Source of the DNA: Paenibacillus tundrae
GTDB lineage: Bacteria; Bacillota; Bacilli; Paenibacillales; Paenibacillaceae
DNA length: 64,000 nt
Assembly: GCF_036884255.1 (NCBI RefSeq)
Contig: NZ_CP145605.1
Span: 2,418,001 to 2,482,000, forward strand
Direction of reading: 5' to 3'
Position numbers and translations under genes: made by a program. The notes under the pieces were generated by a model, which saw only the letters and a list, made by a program, of their open reading frames with translations, was not told the DNA's origin and ran no database searches. Shown here one piece after another: positions 53,497 through 62,251 of this stretch. How positions within the stretch are numbered: position 1 is the stretch's first letter; each line of letters starts with the position of its first letter.

Positions 53497-54252
53497 ATGA
53501 AGAAAAAGATTTGGCTAGCATGTTGTTTGATGGGGCTGATCAGCCTGGCGTCCGTAACAGTCGCCTTTGCCGAACCGATACCGAATATTGATATTCAAAT
53601 CGGAAATGGGGATGGGGGAGCACCAAGTACAAGCTCATTATCGCTCATCCTATTAATTACGGTACTGAGTATCGCACCGGCATTACTGGTACTGATGACC
53701 AGTTTTACCCGAATTGTTATCGTTCTTGGTTTTGTGCGAACTTCCTTGGGGACACAGCAAATGCCACCCAATCAGGTGCTTGTCGGGTTAGCGCTCTTCT
53801 TGACATTATTCATTATGTCACCGACATTGTCTTCGATTAATCAGGTAGCACTTCAGCCCTATCTTCAAGGAGAAATTACGCAAACTGAGGCATTGGAAAA
53901 GGCAGCAGACCCGATAAAGAAATTTATGTTCTCCCACACTAGGGAGAAGGACCTATTGCTTTTTATGAAATACAATCAAACCGAACAGCCTAGTTCGTAT
54001 CAAGATATACCGCTCACTGTTATGGTGCCGGCATATGCAATCAGTGAATTAAAGACAGCATTTCAGATGGGATTTATGATTTTCATTCCGTTTCTGGTCA
54101 TAGACATTGTTGTAGCTAGTACACTGATGGCTATGGGGATGATGATGCTTCCGCCGGTTATGATCTCATTACCTTTCAAAATACTATTATTTGTCCTCGT
54201 GGATGGATGGTATCTGGTAGTGAAGTCACTGTTGCTGAGTTTTAATACTTGA
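53497..54252 (+). CDS. fliP: flagellar export gate protein FliP
   Basis: Core subunit of the type III export gate. The 251-residue product has a cleavable signal peptide (about 1-25) and four membrane helices, with the FliP signatures VLMTSFTRIVIVLGFVRTSLGTQQMPPNQVLVGLALFLT and ASTLMAMGMMMLPPVMISLPFK. The start ATG 53497 lies nine bases after the fliO stop. fliQ follows. Confidence 0.97.
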   Translation: MKKKIWLACCLMGLISLASVTVAFAEPIPNIDIQIGNGDGGAPSTSSLSLILLITVLSIAPALLVLMTSFTRIVIVLGFVRTSLGTQQMPPNQVLVGLALFLTLFIMSPTLSSINQVALQPYLQGEITQTEALEKAADPIKKFMFSHTREKDLLLFMKYNQTEQPSSYQDIPLTVMVPAYAISELKTAFQMGFMIFIPFLVIDIVVASTLMAMGMMMLPPVMISLPFKILLFVLVDGWYLVVKSLLLSFNT

Positions 54253-54277
54253 GCCGGAAAAGTAAAGGAGGACGGTC

Positions 54278-54547
54278 ATGACTTCGGAATTTATTATCGG
54301 TCTGGCCGGGAAAGCAGTTTATACAGCACTGTTGGCCAGCGCACCCATGCTTATACTTGCTCTGGTTGTAGGTCTAATGATCAGCATATTTCAAGCGACA
54401 ACTCAGATTCAGGAACAGACCTTGGCTTTTGTGCCAAAAATTGTTGCCGTATTACTGGCAGTACTATTGTTTGGACCATGGATATTGAATATATTGGTCG
54501 ACTTCACCTACAACATACTCGATAATTTATACAGATATATAGGTTAG
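54278..54547 (+). CDS. fliQ: flagellar export gate protein FliQ
   Basis: 89-residue two-helix gate subunit. ALLASAPMLILALVVGLMISIFQATTQIQEQTLAFVPKI is diagnostic. The start ATG 54278 follows AAAGGAGGACGG. fliR starts four bases after the stop. Confidence 0.97.
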   Translation: MTSEFIIGLAGKAVYTALLASAPMLILALVVGLMISIFQATTQIQEQTLAFVPKIVAVLLAVLLFGPWILNILVDFTYNILDNLYRYIG

Positions 54548-54551
54548 GCTT

Positions 54552-55346
54552 TTGCAGATGGAGACATTGTTGCAAAGTTATCCTGTCGCCCTGCTTATGT
54601 TTTGTCGAATTGCATCATTTTTTGTAACGGCACCTGTCTTTTCAGCTCGAAATGTGCCTAACACGTTTAAAATTGGAATTTCGGCATTTGTCACGTTAAC
54701 CGTGTACTTGATCTATGGCATTAATCAGGAGGTTCCTACAGATCTAAGTTACATTCTACTGGTCATTAGAGAAATTCTCATAGGCCTGTTGCTGGGCTTC
54801 GTAGCGTATCTTATTATGACTGCTGTACAGACAGCAGGAGCGTTTATTGATTTTCAGATTGGATTTGCCATGGCGAACGTTTATGATCCAATGACTGGTG
54901 CTTCCGCACCACTTACGGGTAACTTCAAGTACGCATTTGCCATGCTGTTATTTCTGACGATGAATGGTCATCACTACTTGCTAGATGCGATCGTATACAG
55001 TTATCGTTGGATACCATTATCCAATGCATTTTTTATTCGTTTGGCAGATGGAAGTATAGCAGAATTTTTAGTACGAACGTTAGGCGAGACATTCATGCTT
55101 GCATTTCAGATGTCTGCACCGATTGTCGTTGCTTTGTTCTTGACAGACGTAGGTTTAGGCTTTCTAGCCAAAACAGCTCCTCAATTCAACGTATTTGCTG
55201 TTGGTATGCCGCTTAAGGTACTTGTCGGGATTGCTATTTTGCTTTTACTGGTTCCGAGTTTTTCCTTTGTATTTAGTCAATTGTTCGAAGTAATGTTCAG
55301 ATCCATGGAAAAATTGCTTGGGACCATTGGACAGAGGCCGGGCTGA
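54552..55346 (+). CDS. fliR: flagellar export gate protein FliR
   Basis: 264-residue multi-pass gate subunit. Typical features are FCRIASFFVTAPVFSARNVPNTFKIGISAFVTL, the AGAFIDFQIGFAMANVYDP motif and APIVVALFLTDVGLGFLAKTAPQFNVFAVGMPLK. TTG 54552 or ATG 54558 could be the start; neither has a strong ribosome binding site, so coupling to fliQ is expected. Confidence 0.96.
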   Translation: MQMETLLQSYPVALLMFCRIASFFVTAPVFSARNVPNTFKIGISAFVTLTVYLIYGINQEVPTDLSYILLVIREILIGLLLGFVAYLIMTAVQTAGAFIDFQIGFAMANVYDPMTGASAPLTGNFKYAFAMLLFLTMNGHHYLLDAIVYSYRWIPLSNAFFIRLADGSIAEFLVRTLGETFMLAFQMSAPIVVALFLTDVGLGFLAKTAPQFNVFAVGMPLKVLVGIAILLLLVPSFSFVFSQLFEVMFRSMEKLLGTIGQRPG

Positions 55347-55369
55347 GTGAAATGGAGGACAAGACCCAA

Positions 55370-56452
55370 ATGAAATATCAACTCGACCTCCAGTTGTTTG
55401 CAGGAGAAAAGACGGAAAAGGCGACACCGAATAAGAGACAGGAAACACGTAAAAAGGGACAGGTCGTCAAAAGTATGGAGATATCCGGTGCTGCGATTCT
55501 CCTGTTCACCTTTTTGATCTTTATGTTTTTTAGTGACTTCTATAAGGAACGCATGGTTAGGCTTTTCACGGATATTTTCATTAACCGGCTAAGCATGCAA
55601 CTCACTGGTGAGAATGTAATGGCGCTTATGATGCGTTATGGCATCGAGGTTATGTTGTTACTTGCTCCTGTGTTGCTAGGGGTTGCCCTTATTGCTCTAA
55701 TCGTAAACTATATGCAGGTTGGGTTTCTACTTGTAGGAGAAGGGCTTAAGCCAAAGCTTGAAAAGCTTGATCCAATCAAAGGCTTCAAAAATATTTTCTC
55801 ATTGCGTTCAGTAGTGGAATTCGCTAAATCCGTATTAAAAATGTCGATTATAGGTTATCTCGTGTACAGCACAATCATCAGTTACCAATCAGACATTGCT
55901 TCACTTTCACATTTTTCTGTGGATGCTATTTTACACTTTGCAGCTTCAATTACACTAAGTTTAGGTGTCAAAATTGCAGTTGCACTTATGATTCTTGCGA
56001 TTTTCGACTACATGTATCAGAAATATGATTATGAGAAAAACATCCGAATGTCCAAACAGGACATCAAGGATGAGTACAAAAAAATGGAAGGTGACCCACT
56101 GATCAAGGGTAAAATTCGAGAGCGCCAACGTCGTATGGCTATGCAGCGCATGATGCAGGAAGTTCCGAATGCTGATGTGATCATCACAAACCCAACTCAC
56201 TTTGCGGTTGCGCTGAAGTATGAGGGGGCAGAGATGGAGGCACCTCAGATCATTGCCAAAGGTCAGGACTACGTCGCCTTACGTATTAAAGAAATAGCCA
56301 AAGAAAACGGCGTCATTACGATGGAAAACAAGCCGCTGGCACGGGCGTTGTTCCAGAGAGCTGAGATTGGAGACGCCATACCTGCTGATTTGTTTCAAGC
56401 GGTAGCTGAAGTGCTGGCTTATGTATATAAATTAAAGGGCAGAACGAAATAA
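55370..56452 (+). CDS. flhB: flagellar export switch protein FlhB
   Basis: Export gate subunit whose self-cleavage switches substrate class. The 360-residue product starts MKYQLDLQLFAGEKTEKATPNKR, has four membrane helices, and carries the autocleavage motif NPTH at residues 274-277. ATG 55370 is preferred over ATG 55352 because GGAGG lies about 11 bases upstream and the start then fits the family. The tail closely matches the stand-alone protein YlqH at 21356. Confidence 0.96.
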   Translation: MKYQLDLQLFAGEKTEKATPNKRQETRKKGQVVKSMEISGAAILLFTFLIFMFFSDFYKERMVRLFTDIFINRLSMQLTGENVMALMMRYGIEVMLLLAPVLLGVALIALIVNYMQVGFLLVGEGLKPKLEKLDPIKGFKNIFSLRSVVEFAKSVLKMSIIGYLVYSTIISYQSDIASLSHFSVDAILHFAASITLSLGVKIAVALMILAIFDYMYQKYDYEKNIRMSKQDIKDEYKKMEGDPLIKGKIRERQRRMAMQRMMQEVPNADVIITNPTHFAVALKYEGAEMEAPQIIAKGQDYVALRIKEIAKENGVITMENKPLARALFQRAEIGDAIPADLFQAVAEVLAYVYKLKGRTK

Positions 56453-56477
56453 AAGGGGATCGGAGGCCGTACATTCA

Positions 56478-58511
56478 TTGAAAACTAAAGATATTGCTGT
56501 CCTTGCGGGTATCATCGGCATCGTATTGATGATGATTCTCCCGATCCCAACCTGGTTGTTGGACATGCTACTCGTTATCAACATTTCAATTGCGCTCATG
56601 ATTTTGCTCGTTGCAATGAACAGCAAAGAAGCACTCCAGTTCTCGATCTTCCCGGCGATGTTGTTGATTACAACGTTGTTCCGACTAGCGCTGAACATCT
56701 CAACAACCAAATTGATTCTTGGTGAAGGGGATGCGGGATCAGTCGTAGCGACCTTCGGTAGCTGGATTGCGGGTGGACAGATTGCAATAGGGTTTATCGT
56801 GTTCCTGATCCTCGTTGTAGTTCAGTTTATCGTTATCACAAAGGGTTCCGAGCGTGTAGCTGAGGTTGCAGCTCGTTTTACTCTCGATGCGATGCCTGGT
56901 AAACAAATGAGTATTGATGCGGATTTGAATGCTGGTCTAATTAACGAGCAACAAGCCCGTGAACGTCGTACTAAGATTGAACGAGAAGCTGACTTTTACG
57001 GAGCTATGGATGGAGCAAGCAAATTCGTTAAAGGGGATGCGATAGCGAGTATCATTATCCTCATTATTAATCTCATTGGCGGATTTATTATCGGAATGAC
57101 AGTACACGGAATGGCCTTTGCAGATGCACTTTCTACTTACTCCGTGTTGACCATCGGGGATGGTCTGGTAAGTCAAATTCCAGCGCTTCTGATCTCAACA
57201 GCTGCCGGTCTGATTGTTACACGAGCGTCATCAGAAGGAAATCTTGCGGATGATATTACGGGGCAATTATTTACATACCCGACGCTCATTTATATTGTAG
57301 CTTTTGTCATTGCTATGTTGGGCTTCTTCACACCAATTCATGTTATTACTACATTACCTTTAGCTGTTTTACTTGCTTTTACCGCCTGGAAGATGCAGAA
57401 TACGCTGAAATCCAAGCAAGTGGCCGAAGAGCAGTTGGAGGAGGAGCAACAGATCGAAGAAGTTAGAAGCCCTGAGAGTGTGATTAACCTTCTTCAAGTG
57501 GATCCGATCGAGTTCGAATTTGGGTATGGATTGATTCCACTTGCTGATAATCAGCAAGGTGGAGACTTGTTGGATCGGATTATTATGATTCGTAGACAGT
57601 GTGCCCTTGAACTTGGTTTAGTGGTTCCTGTCATTCGTATTCGAGACAACATTCAATTAAGACCTAACGAATATGTGATCAAAATCAAAGGTAATGTTGT
57701 TGGTGGCGGTGAGCTGCTTTTGAATCATTACTTAGCGATGAGTCCAGGGTATGAAGAAGAGTCTGTAACCGGTATTGAGACGACAGAGCCTGCTTTTGGA
57801 CTTCCGGCTTTGTGGATTGATGAACTGACTAAAGATAGAGCAGAGCTGGCTGGTTATACGGTTGTTGATCCTCCTTCGGTAGTAGCAACACATCTGACTG
57901 AATTGATTAAGAAACATGCACATGAACTGCTGGGCAGACAAGAAACGAAAGCGCTTGTGGATAATCTCAGAGAAAATTATGCCGCTCTTGTGGATGAATT
58001 GATTCCTTCCGTTCTAGCCATTGGTGATGTTCAAAAAGTACTTGCCAAACTATTGCGCGAGAAAATATCCATACGAGACATGGTTACCATCTTCGAGACA
58101 CTAGCCGATTATGGTACGTATACCAAAGATCCAGACGTTCTGACCGAGTATGTCAGACAATCGCTCTCACGTCAGATTACGCAGCAGTTCTCGCAAAAAG
58201 GTGAGACGTTAAGAGTCATCACGGTTGGGCCTGGTTTGGAGAAAAAGATTGCAGAGTCTGTACAACAATCGGATCAAGGTAGCTACCTTGCGTTAGATCC
58301 AGTTTCTACACAGAGTGTCTATCAAAAGCTGACAGAACAGGTGAATCGATTGATTCAGTCAGGTCAGCAACCCGTTGTATTAACATCTCCAACGATTCGG
58401 ATGTACTTGCGGCAAGTGATTGAACGTACTATGCAGGACATACCAGTGCTTTCCTATAGCGAGTTGGAACCGAATGTTGAAATCCAAAGTGTCGGGGTGG
58501 TGAACTTATGA
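56478..58511 (+). CDS. flhA: flagellar export gate protein FlhA
   Basis: 677-residue gate subunit with about eight membrane helices in the first half ([32 protein letters not shown]-type family region near 215-255) and a soluble export-substrate docking domain. The linker signature [25 protein letters not shown] is typical. The start is TTG 56478, with GGAGG 11 bases upstream. The stop overlaps flhF as ATGA. Confidence 0.97.
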   Translation: [677 protein letters not shown]

Positions 58512-59857
58512 GAGTAAAACAATACATTGTTGAGACCATGCCCGAAGCGATGCTTCAAATTCGTAAAGACTTGGGAAGTGATGCCGTTATCTTGTCTACC
58601 AAAGAGATTAAGGTAGGCGGGGTACTCGGTATGTTTCGCAAAAAGAGGATTGAAGTTGTAGCTGCAGTTGATAAGGAAGAGAAAAAAGAAGCGAAGAAGC
58701 AAGCTCAACCTCAGTTTGCACCTGTACCGCGCGCCTTTGTTCCTGAAGCCTATCGTCAAACAGCTCGTACGTTTGATAAGGCTTCAGATGCGCCAGCTTC
58801 TAGATCAACCGATCATTCGTCAACTGAAGAACGTGCGGATGCTAATCCTGTGTTTGAATCGAGTCAGCTTGATTCAAACACAGATAAGAGCAAATCTGAT
58901 TTGAACCTCGATTATAAACCGCGACCGGAAGGGGCGGATTTTTCGGGTTCAAGCTCTCCCTCTATACAGCAGGGCAATAATTTAGATCAACAACAACTGA
59001 TGTCTGAACTGCAAGACCTAAAACAGATGATGTCCAAGATATCCAAGCTAGGAATCGCGGAAGACAATTTACCAGAACAACTGCGCCTCGTAAGAGATCG
59101 TCTGAACGCGCAAGAAGTTTGGGCAGATGTATCGGAATCTTGGATCGAAGTTGTACAGCGGCAAATCAATGAGAACGAGTTGAATGAAGATAACATTCAT
59201 GATGCCCTCGAACAAGAAATTACTCATTTTTTGAAAGATCGTATCGTAGAAGGTATTCTTCCTACCACTAGAATCGTGTATGTAGCTGGACCCACGGGGG
59301 TAGGGAAAACAACCACGATTGCCAAGTTGGCTGCCGAACAGATGTTTAAGAACCAACGTAAAGTTGGATTCATCACTTCCGATACTTACCGGATATCGGC
59401 AGTGGAACAGCTTAGAACGTATGCTTCTATCTTGAATGTTCCACTTGAGGTGGTACAATCTCCCGGTGATACTCAGCGAGCCATATCTCGTCTACAGGAA
59501 TGTGATCTGATCTTTATGGACACGGCCGGAAGAAATTATAGGAATGAGCTACTAGTTTCTGAGTTACAAAGCCTATTGGCTCCAGTTGAGAACAGTGAAA
59601 CCTTTTTGGTTATGAGCATGACATCCAAAAGTACAGATATGGTTCAGATCACAGAACACTTTAGCAAATATGGTCTGGACAAGGTAATCTTCACGAAGAT
59701 GGACGAAACAGGCAGTTGTGGCTCCATGTTCAACCTGTTATATCAGTTCCCGCTAAAACTCGCGTATGTCACGAATGGACAAAATGTTCCTGATGATCTG
59801 CTGAAACCTGAGGCGAGCGCGCTCACGAAACAATTGTTGGGAGAGCGAGCCCAATGA
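58508..59857 (+). CDS. flhF: flagellar SRP-like GTPase FlhF
   Basis: Third SRP-type GTPase, which sets flagellar position and number. The 449-residue product has a basic N-terminal B domain (MRVKQYIVETMPEAMLQIRKDLG), a Ser/Pro-rich linker (about 80-160), an N domain and a G domain with [30 protein letters not shown] and TKMDETGSCGS. It overlaps flhA and flhG, both by four bases. Confidence 0.96.
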   Translation: MRVKQYIVETMPEAMLQIRKDLGSDAVILSTKEIKVGGVLGMFRKKRIEVVAAVDKEEKKEAKKQAQPQFAPVPRAFVPEAYRQTARTFDKASDAPASRSTDHSSTEERADANPVFESSQLDSNTDKSKSDLNLDYKPRPEGADFSGSSSPSIQQGNNLDQQQLMSELQDLKQMMSKISKLGIAEDNLPEQLRLVRDRLNAQEVWADVSESWIEVVQRQINENELNEDNIHDALEQEITHFLKDRIVEGILPTTRIVYVAGPTGVGKTTTIAKLAAEQMFKNQRKVGFITSDTYRISAVEQLRTYASILNVPLEVVQSPGDTQRAISRLQECDLIFMDTAGRNYRNELLVSELQSLLAPVENSETFLVMSMTSKSTDMVQITEHFSKYGLDKVIFTKMDETGSCGSMFNLLYQFPLKLAYVTNGQNVPDDLLKPEASALTKQLLGERAQ

Positions 59858-60741
59858 AAGACCAGGCAGCCTCACTCAGAAGCATGGTTCCTTCCCGAGA
59901 TGGTATAAACGGAGTCGATTCGGCGAAACGTTCCTCCAAAATCATTACCATTGCTAGTGGAAAAGGTGGAGTTGGAAAATCAAATTTCACTTTGAATTTT
60001 GCGCTGGCCTTGCAATCCTTAGGAAGGAAAGTACTCGTTTTTGATGCAGATATAGGGATGGCTAATATTGATGTATTGATGGGAACTTCTTCTCCTTATA
60101 ATCTGTATCATTTATTGTATCGGCAGAAATCCATTCAGGAAATTATCCAGCTTGGTGCAGGTGGCCTGCCATATATCGCAGGTGGTTCAGGAATGAAAGA
60201 GTTGTTTTCGTTGTCTGACCGAGATCTTGAGTTTTTTGCACAACAAGTAGAAGAGATTGCCCAGGAAATGGATTACGTGATCTTTGATACAGGAGCCGGA
60301 CTCTCAAGAGAAAATATGAAATTTATTGGTGCTGCTGATGAATGCTTAATCGTAACCACACCTGAACCGACCTCAATAACCGATGCTTATGCTTTAGTTA
60401 AAGTTATGCATGGCCAAGAAAATGCTACACCCTTTCGAATGATTGTTAACCGGGTGGAAGACGAACAAGAGGCGCAGCGAGTGGCAGAGAAGATAGCTGG
60501 AGTAGCAAAGCGTTTTTTGCAGACGGATATCCCACTTCTAGGGTACATCTCAGAAGATATCCAGGTGGTAAAGGCGGTTAAAAGGCAGGTGCCTTTTAGC
60601 CTAGCATTCCCAAATACCAAGGCATCAAGAGACATAACGCGACTTGCTCTTCGTTATTTGGCTGTACCTGCTACAACCGGATCCGAAACCTTGACAGGAA
60701 TCAGGGGATTTATGAGAAAGTGGCTTAAGAAGACAACGTGA
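59854..60741 (+). CDS. flhG: MinD-like ATPase FlhG (YlxH)
   Basis: Partner ATPase of FlhF, limits flagellar number and C-ring assembly. The 295-residue product has the deviant Walker A ASGKGGVGKSNFTLN, DADIGMANIDVLMG and VIFDTGAGLSRENM. A short N-terminal extension (about 1-28) precedes the fold and could hold the FlhF-activating segment. It overlaps flhF by four bases. Confidence 0.95.
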   Translation: MKDQAASLRSMVPSRDGINGVDSAKRSSKIITIASGKGGVGKSNFTLNFALALQSLGRKVLVFDADIGMANIDVLMGTSSPYNLYHLLYRQKSIQEIIQLGAGGLPYIAGGSGMKELFSLSDRDLEFFAQQVEEIAQEMDYVIFDTGAGLSRENMKFIGAADECLIVTTPEPTSITDAYALVKVMHGQENATPFRMIVNRVEDEQEAQRVAEKIAGVAKRFLQTDIPLLGYISEDIQVVKAVKRQVPFSLAFPNTKASRDITRLALRYLAVPATTGSETLTGIRGFMRKWLKKTT

Positions 60742-60772
60742 TTTCTGAAAAAAGGAAACAGGGGTGAACAAC

Positions 60773-62218
60773 ATGGCGGTGTATCAAGTATTGGTTGTCG
60801 ATGATTCCGCTTTTATGCGTAAGATTGTTTCAGATTTAATTGAAGCGGATTCGGAATTCAAGGTGGCAGCAACAGCAGCAAACGGGAAAGAAGCTATCCA
60901 AAAAGCACTGGATGTAAAGCCCGATATTATAACTATGGATGTTGAAATGCCTGAGATGAACGGTCTTGACGCATTGCAGGGTATCATGAAGCAGTCCTAT
61001 GTTCCAGTTATTATGTTATCGGGTATTAATGAACAAGGCATGAAAGAGACCATTATGGCTCTGGAGGCCGGGGCATTTGACTTTATTCGCAAGCCATCTA
61101 TATCGCATGATCAAGATATTGCCCAGGTAGGGAAAGCATTGGTTGAGCGTATGAGAGCAGCGATGAATGAAGTTGAACGAAAAGCGAACCGTGAGGCGTC
61201 CCTGCAGAAACGAGAGGAGGCTCAGGGTAACCTGATGAATCAATCTCAGCGAATACAGCGGGATGTAGCCGCTGTGCCGTCGCGTAGGGAACTTGACCAG
61301 AAAAAAATAGAACCTGCAAAACTTGAAAAACGAGCGAGCAGTGAACAAACTCCCTCTGTTCCATCCAAAGTTATACCGAAGAACACACCGCTACTGAGTC
61401 AAAAGCCAGCACGTGTGGATCAAAAGACAGAGGTTTCTAAGAGTTCAGATCGTAAGCTTGAACCTAAAGAAATTAAAGAGTTGAGACCGAATAAGCCTGC
61501 TGCACCGTCTAAGGAAATCCGATCCGCACGTATTCAACGTGTGGCAGCCGACCAAGTGGCTGCTACGTCTATATCGGGGAATACACCTGAAAAAAGTCGA
61601 GTAGCTCCTATGCAAAGAGGTGTACCGTCCTTAGAGGTTGGATTTAACAAGCTTGTGGCGATTGGGTGCTCAACAGGTGGGCCAAGGGCTCTCAAAACGT
61701 TGCTAGAGCAGTTGCCTGCTGATCTTCCGGCTCCTGTGATTATTGTGCAGCACATGCCACCCAATTTCACCAGATCACTTGCCCAGCGATTAAATACGTT
61801 CAGTCCACTTCATGTGGTAGAAGCCGAAGAAGGAATGATTCTGAAAAAAGGAACAGCGTATATTGCTCCTGGCGGATATCACATCAAAGTAAACAGAACG
61901 TCGGATGGCAAATTCATTCTGAAGCTTACAGAGGAACATCCGGTTAATGGCCACAGACCATCAGTCGATACGATGTTCGAATCTCTTTTGCCGCACACAT
62001 CGCTGCAGCGTCATTTGGTCTTACTGACTGGGATGGGAAGTGACGGGGCTCGTATGATGAAGAAATTATACGAATCAGGTGTCACTTCAACGTTTGCAGA
62101 GAATGAAGAAACATGTGTTGTATATGGAATGCCGCGTTCTGCTGTAGAGCTGCAATGCGTACGGCATCTCCTGCCTTTGCAGGAGATTGCGCCAAAACTT
62201 GTTCAAGCTGTGAAATAA
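60773..62218 (+). CDS. cheB: chemotaxis methylesterase CheB with extended linker
   Basis: Removes methyl groups from chemoreceptors and deamidates them. The 481-residue product has a receiver domain (1-125; Asp56 in TMDVEMPEMNG), an unusually long Lys/Glu/Arg/Ser/Pro-rich linker (about 130-285) and a CheB esterase domain with the catalytic Ser in IGCSTGGP, His in QHMPPNFT and Asp in GMGSDGARMM. ATG 60773 follows GGGGTGA; an in-frame GTG at 60764 lies within that site. CheB is usually near 350 residues. Confidence 0.95.
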   Translation: MAVYQVLVVDDSAFMRKIVSDLIEADSEFKVAATAANGKEAIQKALDVKPDIITMDVEMPEMNGLDALQGIMKQSYVPVIMLSGINEQGMKETIMALEAGAFDFIRKPSISHDQDIAQVGKALVERMRAAMNEVERKANREASLQKREEAQGNLMNQSQRIQRDVAAVPSRRELDQKKIEPAKLEKRASSEQTPSVPSKVIPKNTPLLSQKPARVDQKTEVSKSSDRKLEPKEIKELRPNKPAAPSKEIRSARIQRVAADQVAATSISGNTPEKSRVAPMQRGVPSLEVGFNKLVAIGCSTGGPRALKTLLEQLPADLPAPVIIVQHMPPNFTRSLAQRLNTFSPLHVVEAEEGMILKKGTAYIAPGGYHIKVNRTSDGKFILKLTEEHPVNGHRPSVDTMFESLLPHTSLQRHLVLLTGMGSDGARMMKKLYESGVTSTFAENEETCVVYGMPRSAVELQCVRHLLPLQEIAPKLVQAVK

Positions 62219-62251
62219 ATGGAGTGAAACTCATGGAGGAGGTGCCTCACA

